DNA of 64,000 bases from Clostridia bacterium (GTDB lineage: Bacteria > Bacillota > Clostridia > UBA1381), in NCBI GenBank assembly GCA_017415105.1, contig JAFQJD010000006.1, forward strand, positions 41,610 to 105,609, in the 5' to 3' direction. The notes below the pieces were generated by a model. It searched no databases and had not been told where the DNA came from. It saw nothing but the letters and a program-made list of their open reading frames with translations. Shown here piece by piece: positions 33,753 through 42,179 of this stretch (position 1 is the first letter of the stretch; every line of letters begins with the position of its first letter). The translations under genes and the position numbers were made by a program.

Positions 33753-35996
33753 ATGTTATGGAATAGATTTGAAGAAGACAGAGCAAAGCTCAATTTGTAT
33801 CTGAACCCGAATTTTGAGGCGGGTAGCGGTATTTCTGACCGTGATGCTGTGGTAGACGGTGTTATGGATTTGTTAAAATCAATGGAGGGCGAACCTCATC
33901 AGCTCATAAAAGCAAGAGCGATTGAGTATGTTCTTGATAATGCAGCGATTGAAGTAAATCCTGTTGACTGGTTCGGCTTCAACTTCTGCGGATGGTACAC
34001 TGTCTCTCAGGCAGGCGAAGCAAAACGACATAAGAACATACGTGGCCCGCTTCAGGTTCTTTGTAACTACTGGGAAAGTGAGCTCGAACACACCCCCGAA
34101 TTTGATGATGCGTGCGAGAATTTTGCAGAAACAGGAGCAGGTGTATTCTGGCCCGATTATGACCACAGTGTTCCCGATTGGGATTCGGTTATAGGTCTGG
34201 GCTTTACGGGACTTCTTAGGCGTGTAAAAGAAAAACACAATGAGAAAATTGAAAACGGCACCATAACTCCCGAACAGGAGATATATTATACATCGGTTGA
34301 AATTGCATATGAGGCGGTGCTACGCATTTGCAACCGTTTTCTGGAGTGTGCAAAAAAGCACATCAATGATGATGAGAAAATGCCGGTTATGATTGAATGT
34401 CTTGAAAACATATGCACAGACTCTCCCAAAACATTATATCAGTATCTTACAATGACGTATTTCTATCATCTTTTCCAGGAACACGTTGACAGAATTCAGG
34501 CACGCACATTGGGAAACCTTGATGTGGACGGTTATCCGTTCTATAAGGCTGATGTTGAAGCGGGAAGACTAACCAGGGAAAATGCAGAAGAACTGTTCAG
34601 ATATTTCTTTGAAAAATATACAAATCAAGGTCATACGCACTCACAGCCGCTTTACTTTGGCGGATTTGATGAGAATGGAGATTCTCTCATAAATGAGCTT
34701 TCGTATATAATGCTTGATGCATACGATAAATCGTGTATAGTAAATCCGAAATTATTTATTAAAGTTATGCCAAACACACCTGATGAATTTTTGAAAAAGG
34801 CACTTGATATGATCAGGCGTGGCAAAAACTCAATTGTTTTCATCAACGAGGAGCTTGGCTGTAGAATATCAAGAAAGCTTGGCAGAACCGAAGAAGAAAC
34901 AAGACGCCTGGTAGGCACAGGCTGCAACAACTTTGCATCACGCGGAAAAGAAACTACACCGGAGCACGTATATGTGAATCTTGCAAAGGGTATTGAGCTT
35001 GCGTTTAATAACGGTGTGGATTTTGCCACAGGTGCATTTGTCGGATGCAAAACAGGAGATGTAAGTGAGTTTAAAACCTTTGAGGACTTTAAGAATGCAT
35101 ATATAGCCCAAACTGAAAAGCTTATAGATAAGGCGTTTATAATTTCGGATTTCTATGACTCACATCTTTTAGATATAAATCCGGCGTTGCTTTATTCCGG
35201 CTCTATGCCTGACAGCGTAAATTCCGGTAAGGACGCGTACTATGACGGAGTGAAATACACCAATACTGTAATGTTTCTGAGCTGTCATGCAACGGCGGCG
35301 GATTCATTGATGATGGTAAAAAAGTATGTATATGACAAGAAAATTATCACAATAGAACAGTTATATAACGCATTGAAAAATAATTGGGAGGGTTATGAAG
35401 ACCTGCGTGATATGATTCTGAAGGATGAAGAAAAGTTCGGGAACAATATCGACTCTGTTGATAATTTAGCCTGCGAAATGCTTAATCATTTCACGAACAA
35501 AGTGACAAGCAGAAAAAACAAACGCGGCGGACACTTTGTTGTAAACGGTGAATCAATATGGTGGGCACATTTCTGGGCAGAAAAGTGTGCAGCAACGCCT
35601 GACGGTCGTATGCGTGGTGATATGCTATCAAAAAATATGAGTGCAACAATAGGACAGGATAAAAAGGGAATAACAGCATTGATAAAATCAGTCACCAAAA
35701 TTGATGCTACAAACCTTGCTTATGGTTGCCCGTTTGATTATATGCTTCACCCATCGGCTGTAAAGGGCGAAGACGGTCTTAATGCTATGCTCGGACTGTT
35801 GAGGACGTTTATGAAACGTGGCGGATACGGATACCAGGGCAATGTTCAGGATGCTGATACACTTCGTGACGCACAGAATCGTCCGGAAAAATATCCGAAT
35901 TTGCAGGTACGCATAAGCGGTTGGAGTTGGTTCTTTACTCAAATGGAAAAAGAGTTTCAGGACGAATTCATAAAACGTGCAGAAATGGCAGGATAA
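33753..35996 (+). CDS. Glycyl radical enzyme 2, paralogue with altered active-site motif
   Basis: 747 residues, the same length as enzyme 1 and clearly homologous (for example MLHPSAV, TLRDA, EKYPNLQVRISGW). The thiyl cysteine is C391 in GTGCNNFAS; Asn393 replaces the Glu found in enzyme 1 and in known dehydratases. The radical glycine is G723 (RISGWSW). N-terminal half differs more. Either it catalyses a different reaction or acts with enzyme 1. Starts 6 bases after the transporter; AAGGATCAAGG lies upstream but no strong RBS. Confidence 0.9.
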   Translation: MLWNRFEEDRAKLNLYLNPNFEAGSGISDRDAVVDGVMDLLKSMEGEPHQLIKARAIEYVLDNAAIEVNPVDWFGFNFCGWYTVSQAGEAKRHKNIRGPLQVLCNYWESELEHTPEFDDACENFAETGAGVFWPDYDHSVPDWDSVIGLGFTGLLRRVKEKHNEKIENGTITPEQEIYYTSVEIAYEAVLRICNRFLECAKKHINDDEKMPVMIECLENICTDSPKTLYQYLTMTYFYHLFQEHVDRIQARTLGNLDVDGYPFYKADVEAGRLTRENAEELFRYFFEKYTNQGHTHSQPLYFGGFDENGDSLINELSYIMLDAYDKSCIVNPKLFIKVMPNTPDEFLKKALDMIRRGKNSIVFINEELGCRISRKLGRTEEETRRLVGTGCNNFASRGKETTPEHVYVNLAKGIELAFNNGVDFATGAFVGCKTGDVSEFKTFEDFKNAYIAQTEKLIDKAFIISDFYDSHLLDINPALLYSGSMPDSVNSGKDAYYDGVKYTNTVMFLSCHATAADSLMMVKKYVYDKKIITIEQLYNALKNNWEGYEDLRDMILKDEEKFGNNIDSVDNLACEMLNHFTNKVTSRKNKRGGHFVVNGESIWWAHFWAEKCAATPDGRMRGDMLSKNMSATIGQDKKGITALIKSVTKIDATNLAYGCPFDYMLHPSAVKGEDGLNAMLGLLRTFMKRGGYGYQGNVQDADTLRDAQNRPEKYPNLQVRISGWSWFFTQMEKEFQDEFIKRAEMAG

Positions 35997-35999
35997 TGT

Positions 36000-36890
36000 A
36001 TGAAAGCAAATATATTTGATATAAAACATTTTGCTGTCCATGACGGACCGGGAATAAGAACAACGGTGTTCTTTAAAGGATGTCCGCTAAAATGTCGGTG
36101 GTGCCATAATCCCGAAAGTATCAGTGCAAAAAAACAGCTTGGATATCTTTTGCATAAGTGTGTCGGCTGTGGAAAGTGTGTGGCAGCCTGTCCGCAGGGT
36201 GCACACACTTTCACGCCTGATGGATTACACAAATTTGAACGTGAAAAATGCACTGCCTGCGGTGCGTGTGCTAAAGTGTGCCCGGCAGATGCTTTGTCGC
36301 TATACGGAAAAGAGGCAGAGCTTGAGGCGGTTTTAACAGAGTTGCTTGAAGATGAGGATTTTTACGAATCCTCCAACGGTGGCGTAACACTTTCGGGTGG
36401 TGAATGTCTTATTCAGGCAGATTTTTGTGCGGAGCTTTTAAAACGGCTAAAGGAAAACGGAATACATACTGCTGTTGATACGTGCGGTTTTGTGTCAAGG
36501 GAAGCCATAGATAAGGTATTGCCATATACGGATTTATTCCTTTATGATATGAAAGCATTTGATGATGATGTACATATCCGCTGTACCGGACAGTCTAATA
36601 AATGTATTCTGGAAAATTTAAGCTATATTGATAAGTGTGGCGGAAAAACAGAGATACGAATTCCGTTTGTTCCGGATTATAATTCGGATCAGATCGAAAA
36701 AATTGCAGGTTTCCTTTCAACACTTAAAAACCTCACTAAGATTAAGATTTTGCCGTATCATAATTATGCCGGAACAAAGTATAAATCGCTTGATATGCCT
36801 GATACTTTGCCGGAGAAGCTGCCCGAAGTGTGTGAAATAAAGGAGGCAGAAAATATGCTGTCAACATTTGGACTCGAAATAGCAAAGTAA
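36000..36890 (+). CDS. Glycyl radical enzyme activating protein (radical SAM)
   Basis: 296 residues. The radical SAM motif CPLKCRWC uses Cys 28, 32 and 35. Two ferredoxin-type clusters follow (CVGCGKCVAACP and CTACGACAKVCP, about 54-65 and 83-94), placing it in the activase class with auxiliary clusters, which serves GRE dehydratases and lyases rather than PFL. LSGGECLIQ is the conserved GGE region. It makes the glycyl radical on one or both upstream enzymes. ATG 36000 is 3 bases after the enzyme 2 stop. Confidence 0.95.
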   Translation: MKANIFDIKHFAVHDGPGIRTTVFFKGCPLKCRWCHNPESISAKKQLGYLLHKCVGCGKCVAACPQGAHTFTPDGLHKFEREKCTACGACAKVCPADALSLYGKEAELEAVLTELLEDEDFYESSNGGVTLSGGECLIQADFCAELLKRLKENGIHTAVDTCGFVSREAIDKVLPYTDLFLYDMKAFDDDVHIRCTGQSNKCILENLSYIDKCGGKTEIRIPFVPDYNSDQIEKIAGFLSTLKNLTKIKILPYHNYAGTKYKSLDMPDTLPEKLPEVCEIKEAENMLSTFGLEIAK

Positions 36891-36931
36891 TCAAAAAGAG
36901 ACATCCGAAAGGGGGTGCCTCTTGAATTCTG

Positions 36932-36960
36932 AGGGATTGAACAACTGTTCAATCCCTTTT
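36932..36960. terminator. Bidirectional terminator, copy 2 (identical to 28903-28931)
   Basis: Same 29 bases as copy 1: GGGATTGAAC-AACT-GTTCAATCCC then TTTT. A smaller hairpin GACATCC-GAAAGG-GGGTGCC precedes it. Confidence 0.9.
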
Positions 36961-36969
36961 ATAATGCAT

Positions 36970-37854
36970 TTACGCCATATTGTACTTCTTAAGCATTTCT
37001 CTTTCAAAGTTAAGAAGGTACTTAGCTTCCTCGTCAATGCGAGCTTCTGACGGATTTTCAACAAGGTTACGGTAAACGTGGATGTCACGACCAACCTCGC
37101 CGCCTTCCATAACGAACGGCTCTGAAACGATTCTGTTCTTGTAGTTGATGTCAGCCAAAGCACCGAAGATTTCGTCCCAGTCAAGATGACCTCTGCCGGG
37201 TGCTGTACGGTTGTTCTCGCCTGTGTGGAAGCTTGTAAGCTTGTCACCAACAAGACGAATAGCATCGCCGATGTTGTTTTCCTCAATATTCATATGGTAT
37301 GTATCAAGAAGAACACCGATGTTGGGGCTGTCGATTTCTGCAACATATGCAAGAGCTTCAGCAGCTGTATTTATAAGACAGGTCTCAAATCTGTTAACTG
37401 CCTCAACACAGTATGTAACGCCGTTATCCTCTGCTGTCTTGATGATTTCACGCATACTCTTTATACTGTTCTCCCAGTACGGACGCTTGTCACCAAGGAA
37501 GTTGTCGGGTGTACCCCAGCCGGCATAGCTAACACCTGAAAGGAGTGTGCCGCCCATATAGCCGATACGCTCAACTATTCTCTGTAAGTAGTCAACGCCA
37601 CCGAGTCTTACCTTTTCGTCCATTGAAGAAACGTCATAGTTTCTGTCAAGACCGAGGCTGTATGTAAGCTCGATGCCACATTCCTCTGCAAGCTTTGCAA
37701 GATCCTTCATATGGTCCTTGCTCATCTCAAGCAACGGCTGTGCCTGGAACTCAAGAACATCAAAGCCGATATCTGATGCTTTTTTGATGTACTTCTTATG
37801 GTCTGCATCCCAGTTCTTCTCCCAGAAGTTCATAAAAATTCCGAGTTTGTTCAT
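36970..37854 (-). CDS. D-tagatose/D-allulose 3-epimerase-like sugar epimerase
   Basis: 294 residues. A TIM-barrel protein with metal ligands E151 (VEAVNRFE), D184 (LLDTYHMN), H210 (FHTGENNR) and E245 (SEPFV), spaced exactly as in the Clostridium D-allulose (psicose) 3-epimerases as I recall them. It would epimerise a free ketose at C3 using Mn or Co. It follows the fucose/arabinose isomerase-like gene on the same strand (18-base gap), so aldose-ketose isomerisation and C3 epimerisation may be consecutive. GGAGG precedes its start. Confidence 0.9.
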   Translation of the reverse strand: MNKLGIFMNFWEKNWDADHKKYIKKASDIGFDVLEFQAQPLLEMSKDHMKDLAKLAEECGIELTYSLGLDRNYDVSSMDEKVRLGGVDYLQRIVERIGYMGGTLLSGVSYAGWGTPDNFLGDKRPYWENSIKSMREIIKTAEDNGVTYCVEAVNRFETCLINTAAEALAYVAEIDSPNIGVLLDTYHMNIEENNIGDAIRLVGDKLTSFHTGENNRTAPGRGHLDWDEIFGALADINYKNRIVSEPFVMEGGEVGRDIHVYRNLVENPSEARIDEEAKYLLNFEREMLKKYNMA

Positions 37855-37872
37855 TTTTAAATTCCTCCTTTT

Positions 37873-39279
37873 TTATAATGCTACGTTATCGTAGTCAAGG
37901 TACTTTTCAAAAGCTTCACTTATTACATCGAGATGCTCACCGTATGTAATTGCAATGTGATGCTTGTAACCGTTCTCAGCCATGAAGTTTGAAACATTAT
38001 CGATGTTCTTTTTCTCCATAACCTTACCGCTGCCGAAGAATGCTTCTTCTATCGGGTCATTTGTGAACTCACCCTCTGCAACGAATGCGTGGATTCTGCC
38101 GTTCTCTGTTCTGATACTACCGAATGTAACCTTTCCGGGCTTAATACGACCCTTGTTAACACCTACGCCACTGCCGTCACCGTATGACTTCTTGAACATA
38201 AGATGCTCGATAACTTCGCCTTTGCCCTCAAGCATTGACGGAGCGATAGGTCCGCAGTGGAACATAATAGCTTTGTCCGGGTCATTGCCGTAGTTGTTGT
38301 TATAGTCAAGAAGCATTGTCGGCTCGTCTGATGCAAGTGAAAGTGCACGCATCATAATTGCGTTTACAACGTCAACCTCACATGCTGCACTGATGCCTGC
38401 TTCGTTAAGAAGTGACAAGCTAGTACATGGTGCGATACCGTAGTATTTCTGGAACTCATCCCAACAACGTACTGCGATTGCATCAAGCTTATAGTCAGCG
38501 ATAAGCTCCTCAAATGCTGCCTGAGTCTTGGCCATATTTGTAAGCTTTTCTTCCGGCCAGCCTGTAAACTCTGTTATAGCAAGAATCTGCTTTTTCTTTT
38601 CTTCTATCTTCTCGTCTGTTACCTTGTCGATTCTTAGGAATACTTCACTAAGGTCGATAGTTTCAACATTGATACCCTTCTTCTGTAATGCAATTTCATC
38701 AACACGTACAGTCTTGAACGCAGTTGTTCTTGCACCGAATGTACCGAGGTTGAATGATCTCATACCATTAACAACACGGCAAAGAGCAGCGAATCTCTTA
38801 AGCTCACCGCCAAACTCGGGGTCAGAAGGAGCGATTGTGAACTTCTTTGTAAGTGAGTAGGGGATACCTGCCTGACGGAGCAAGTTACACATAGCAAACT
38901 TACCGCACATTGCATCACGTCTGTGTGCAAAATCCATCAAACCGATTTCATCGGGGAATGCCTGAACGAGAATAGGAACTTTTACGTCCTTAAGTGCAAC
39001 GATAGCACCGTTCTCATCACTGAAGTTCGGCATGGAAAGGATTACACCGTCGTACTTACCCTTGTTCTCCTCAAGGAACTCAGCATATGCTGCACCCTCT
39101 GTCGGTGTTTCAACAGCACCGTACTTTGTTTTGCTCTCATCCATGCAAATCCAGTTATAACCTGCATCTGTAACTGCTTTTTTGAGTTCCTCGCGTGCAC
39201 CGTCGATCAATTCACCCGGGAAGAAACCGCGGTTTCCGAAGAACAAAGCAAATGTTATCTTTTTGTTTGTAAATGACAT
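37873..39279 (-). CDS. L-fucose/L-arabinose isomerase-family protein
   Basis: 468 residues from ATG 39279; the ATG at 39285 is too close to the GGAGG. The N-terminal ALFFGNRGFFPGELI and later NFSDENGAIVAL, DEFQKYYGIAPC and CEVDVVNAIMMRAL match the fucose/arabinose isomerase fold, with Glu and Asp metal-ligand candidates in the latter two segments. It probably interconverts an aldose and ketose. Controlled from a strong promoter with a LacI-type operator immediately downstream. Confidence 0.85.
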   Translation of the reverse strand: MSFTNKKITFALFFGNRGFFPGELIDGAREELKKAVTDAGYNWICMDESKTKYGAVETPTEGAAYAEFLEENKGKYDGVILSMPNFSDENGAIVALKDVKVPILVQAFPDEIGLMDFAHRRDAMCGKFAMCNLLRQAGIPYSLTKKFTIAPSDPEFGGELKRFAALCRVVNGMRSFNLGTFGARTTAFKTVRVDEIALQKKGINVETIDLSEVFLRIDKVTDEKIEEKKKQILAITEFTGWPEEKLTNMAKTQAAFEELIADYKLDAIAVRCWDEFQKYYGIAPCTSLSLLNEAGISAACEVDVVNAIMMRALSLASDEPTMLLDYNNNYGNDPDKAIMFHCGPIAPSMLEGKGEVIEHLMFKKSYGDGSGVGVNKGRIKPGKVTFGSIRTENGRIHAFVAEGEFTNDPIEEAFFGSGKVMEKKNIDNVSNFMAENGYKHHIAITYGEHLDVISEAFEKYLDYDNVAL

Positions 39280-39308
39280 AATCATTCCTCCTTGTGTACT
39301 ATAATTTT

Positions 39309-39324
39309 ACTATAACGATATAGT
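39309..39324. promoter_or_regulatory. LacI-type operator
   Basis: ACTATAACGATATAGT: near-palindrome (14 of 16 symmetric) with the central CG typical of LacI-family sites. It lies just downstream of the minus-strand promoter, where binding would block transcription of the isomerase operon. Confidence 0.7.
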
Positions 39325-39335
39325 TTATTATAAAT

Positions 39336-39364
39336 ATAGTATCATATATACAAAAAAATGTCAA
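39336..39364 (-). promoter_or_regulatory. Promoter of the isomerase-epimerase operon
   Basis: On the minus strand TTGACA (39364-39359), 17 bases, TACTAT (39341-39336). Confidence 0.8.
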
Positions 39365-39371
39365 TACATTA

Positions 39372-39400
39372 TTGACAAATTTTTGAAAATATTATACTAT
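39372..39400 (+). promoter_or_regulatory. Promoter of the LacI-family gene
   Basis: TTGACA (39372-39377), 17 bases, TACTAT (39395-39400); the same boxes and spacing as the divergent promoter, back to back. Confidence 0.8.
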
Positions 39401-39432
39401 ATACATGAGATTTATGTTAATTATGTCAATAA

Positions 39433-39480
39433 AAGCCTCCCTTGTGTAAAGGGAGGGGGACCGCGTCAGCGGTGGAGGGA
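39433..39480 (+). repeat. Two-hairpin REP-like element supplying the lacI ribosome-binding site
   Basis: CCTCCCTT-GTGT-AAAGGGAGG (39434-39454) followed by ACCGC-GTCA-GCGGT (39458-39471) and TGGAGGGATT. From memory this motif is a widespread intergenic repeat in Oscillospiraceae-type genomes. The GGAGG at 39472-39476 lies 8 bases before the ATG of the regulator. Confidence 0.8.
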
Positions 39481-39484
39481 TTGA

Positions 39485-40453
39485 ATGAAAAAAGTAACTT
39501 TAAAAGATATAGCAAACGAGGTTGGTGTAACTGTCGGTGCAGTATCGCACGTCCTAAATGGTGTTGATGATATTTCCGAGGAAACAAAAGAAAAGGTATT
39601 CGATGCCGTTGACCGTCTCGGATATATCTCAAACGGGTCTGCGGTATCACTGCGTTCGGGCAAGACCAACACAATAGCAATAATTATTCCCGATATTTCA
39701 AATCCGCATCTTGCATATCAGATAAAGCTGATTGAGGACAAGATGCGACGGTTTAACTATTCGGTTATCATACTTAACACAAACGAGAACGAAAAAACCG
39801 AGCATGATGCGATAGTTACTGCGTGCTCAAAGCAGGTGGACGGAATTTTGCTGTGTCCGTCACAGCACAGCTTAAAGAACATTAAGTTTATGAAAAAGCT
39901 GGGCATTCCGTACCTTCTTATCGGTAGGTATTTTGCGGATTTCGACACTGACTATGTGTGTGCCGATGATGTCAAGGGCGGATATCTTGCAGGTGAGTAC
40001 CTTATTAAAAAGGGCTATAAAAATCCCGTATATTTTGGTTCATATAACTATATTGAACCGAGCAGGAACAGATTTAACGGTATGCGTGAGGCATTTTCAG
40101 AAAGCGGAATACATATTGACGAAAGCAGAATTATAGAGGTAAGTCCGGATGCAAAAGATATTGATGCTGCCATAGAAAAATTGACGGAGAAAAGCATGGT
40201 ATATGATTCAATTGTTGCCTTTTCCGATTTAATAGGGTTTAAGATAATATCGCAGATAAAGAAAGATATTCCGGTTGTCTGCTTTGATGCTGTCAATTCA
40301 CATCTTTATATGCCGTTTTTTAACGTGAGCGTGGGAATGGTAAATAATGGTTGGGCAAACAAGGCTGCAGCGGTTCTGATTGATAAAATCAACGGTGAGA
40401 AAAAGAGCTGTAAAGAGTTTATTGATGTAAAACTATATGAGTTTAATAAGTAA
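39485..40453 (+). CDS. LacI-family transcriptional regulator
   Basis: 322 residues. The N-terminal HTH (VTLKDIANEVGVTVGAVSHVLNG) and hinge are followed by a periplasmic-binding-protein-like sugar domain (IAIIIPDISNPHLAYQI; YLIKKGYKNPVYFG). It is divergent from the isomerase-epimerase operon and presumably represses it through the operator at 39309. Its RBS is inside a repeat element. Confidence 0.93.
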   Translation: MKKVTLKDIANEVGVTVGAVSHVLNGVDDISEETKEKVFDAVDRLGYISNGSAVSLRSGKTNTIAIIIPDISNPHLAYQIKLIEDKMRRFNYSVIILNTNENEKTEHDAIVTACSKQVDGILLCPSQHSLKNIKFMKKLGIPYLLIGRYFADFDTDYVCADDVKGGYLAGEYLIKKGYKNPVYFGSYNYIEPSRNRFNGMREAFSESGIHIDESRIIEVSPDAKDIDAAIEKLTEKSMVYDSIVAFSDLIGFKIISQIKKDIPVVCFDAVNSHLYMPFFNVSVGMVNNGWANKAAAVLIDKINGEKKSCKEFIDVKLYEFNK

Positions 40454-40480
40454 AGCAAGGGCGTCGTGCCCTTGCTTTTT
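40454..40480. terminator. Terminator after the LacI-family gene
   Basis: AGCAAGGGC and GCCCTTGCT arms around GTCGT, then TTTTT. Confidence 0.9.
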
Positions 40481-40497
40481 CTAAGGTGTTTAAGTGG

Positions 40498-40830
40498 TTA
40501 TTTTGACAGAGATTTCAAGTAAACTGAAAGCAATGTAAGTGCGGTTTCTTTGTCTTTGGTAGAACAGGAATTAAGTCGAGCAAAGATCTCTTGCTCTTTG
40601 GCTAAAATCGAAGTGTTGTCAGTGGTCAGAATTTCGTCGGGAGTGATATGCAGAACTTTGCATATCTTTAGAATAGTTTCAATACGCATATTGACATTTC
40701 CTCGTTCGATATCAGCATAAGTACGTGTTGAAAGTTCTGCTGCCTCTGCAACCTCCGCCTGAGTCATCCCCATTCGTTTTCTTATAGAAAATAGTTTATT
40801 TCCGATATCGGAAAACTTTGAAATAAGCAA
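40498..40830 (-). CDS. XRE-family HTH regulator, probable TTG start
   Basis: 110 residues from TTG 40830, which has AAAGGAGG seven bases upstream; a longer frame to 40872 would put the RBS inside the gene. The HTH is at about 15-70 (LFSIRKRMGMTQAEVAEAAELS, with TRTYADIERG). The C-terminal 40 residues are helical. It is divergent from a membrane protein and probably binds the inverted repeat at 40852-40877, controlling both. Confidence 0.82.
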   Translation of the reverse strand: MLISKFSDIGNKLFSIRKRMGMTQAEVAEAAELSTRTYADIERGNVNMRIETILKICKVLHITPDEILTTDNTSILAKEQEIFARLNSCSTKDKETALTLLSVYLKSLSK

Positions 40831-40851
40831 AAAAATTCCTCCTTTCCCTTT

Positions 40852-40877
40852 ATAATATGAATTATACCTCATATTAT
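40852..40877. promoter_or_regulatory. Inverted-repeat operator between XRE gene and membrane gene
   Basis: ATAATATGA (40852-40860) and TCATATTAT (40869-40877), perfect 9-bp arms with 8-base spacing, ending just before the plus-strand -35 box. Confidence 0.6.
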
Positions 40878-40879
40878 GC

Positions 40880-40908
40880 TTGACAAAAAGGAAGTAAAGG
40901 TGTATAAT
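40880..40908 (+). promoter_or_regulatory. Promoter of the SHOCT membrane protein gene
   Basis: TTGACA (40880-40885), 17 bases, TATAAT (40903-40908). Confidence 0.85.
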
Positions 40909-40958
40909 TATATGAAGAATGGTTCCTGTAAAGGACCGTATTTAAGGAGGAAGAATTT

Positions 40959-42107
40959 ATGAATAGAGTTACTAAAAAAATACCGAGCAACATAGTTGCG
41001 GCAGTTTCGTTTATTATAATTATGATATGCAATCTGTGGCTCATTCCAATGATTTATGTGGAGGCAGGATACTATTCAAGTTATATCCACATAAATGCTG
41101 TTGAAATCTTTGAATTTTTAGGATACTTGTTACTTGCTGTTGGAATGTTTTATCCAAGAAAAAAAGATTTTCCGCTTTTAGGAGCAATTTTTCTGGCAAT
41201 AACATGTTATAGACTTAAACTGTTGGCTTACCTATGCCTTATTGCAATAATTATTGTGTGTACAACGGATAAATTCCAGAAATTCAAAAAAATAGCAGAA
41301 AAATGGTTCTTTGTACCGGCACTTGTTTTAAGTATCATTGAAATCATTATTCCAATTTTCAATATTATTGGATCGGGTAATTTCATATATAATTTAAAAT
41401 TTATGTTAACCCATTTCTCATGGTGGATAGATATTATAGAAATTACTGCATTCTTGTTTGCGGGTTTATACATAAGTCGATATGAAATTGAAATAAACGA
41501 AGAAGAAACTGACAATCAGTCAATTTCATCAGGAAAAGAAATAGAGAGAAAGCTTGAAGGAGAAGAAATATTAGCAGAAAGTGAAAATTGTTATAATCCT
41601 GTCTATCTGAAAGTTATTATCTTTGTGGCAATGATTATATGGACTAAACTATTTTTACCTTGTATGAATGATGTTTTCGGGTGGCTTATATGGCTGGGAA
41701 GTCTCGTTCTTGCAGTTTTTCTCTGGTTCTTTATCCCTTATTGGATGGGAAAAATGGAGCTTGTTGTGACGAACAAAAGAATATTCGGAAAAACAGCATT
41801 CGGCAAACGTGTTGATTTGCCACTGGATTCGGTTTCGGCAATCGGAACAAGCATTTTATGGGGAATTGATGTGGGTACATCATCAGGCAGAATTCATTTT
41901 AAGTTTATTAGGAATCAAAAGGGTGTGCATACACTTATGAGTGGTCTGTTGATGGAAAGAAATCAGAAAATGAATACACCTGTAGCAACTCCGGTTTCTG
42001 CTCCGGGTACAGCTGATGAATTAAAGAAATTCAAAGACTTACTCGATAGCGGAATCATCACACAAGAAGAATTTGATGCAAAGAAAAAACAGTTACTTAA
42101 CTTATAA
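40959..42107 (+). CDS. Membrane protein with PH-like and SHOCT domains
   Basis: 382 residues. An N-terminal block of about five to six membrane helices (about 10-180), a charged cytoplasmic loop, two more helices (about 220-260), then a bacterial PH-like domain (MELVVTNKRIFGKTAFGKRVDLPLDSV region) and a C-terminal SHOCT motif (ADELKKFKDLLDSGIITQEE). This combination occurs in clostridial stress or envelope proteins of unknown role. Divergent from an XRE regulator. Preceded by AAGGAGG. Confidence 0.78.
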   Translation: MNRVTKKIPSNIVAAVSFIIIMICNLWLIPMIYVEAGYYSSYIHINAVEIFEFLGYLLLAVGMFYPRKKDFPLLGAIFLAITCYRLKLLAYLCLIAIIIVCTTDKFQKFKKIAEKWFFVPALVLSIIEIIIPIFNIIGSGNFIYNLKFMLTHFSWWIDIIEITAFLFAGLYISRYEIEINEEETDNQSISSGKEIERKLEGEEILAESENCYNPVYLKVIIFVAMIIWTKLFLPCMNDVFGWLIWLGSLVLAVFLWFFIPYWMGKMELVVTNKRIFGKTAFGKRVDLPLDSVSAIGTSILWGIDVGTSSGRIHFKFIRNQKGVHTLMSGLLMERNQKMNTPVATPVSAPGTADELKKFKDLLDSGIITQEEFDAKKKQLLNL

Positions 42108-42147
42108 AATAAACAAGGTTTCACAGAAGTCTTGTCAGCGTGACAAC

Positions 42148-42175
42148 AAGAGCCTGAACATCAGTTCAGGCTCTT
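42148..42175. terminator. Bidirectional terminator
   Basis: AAGAGCCTGAAC-ATCA-GTTCAGGCTCTT, perfect 12-bp arms, between convergent genes. Confidence 0.9.
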
Positions 42176-42179
42176 GCGT

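Noticed and set aside
36000..36890. Activase as pyruvate formate-lyase activating enzyme
   Set aside because: It carries two extra ferredoxin-type clusters, which the PFL activase lacks, and the adjacent enzymes lack the adjacent Cys-Cys active site.
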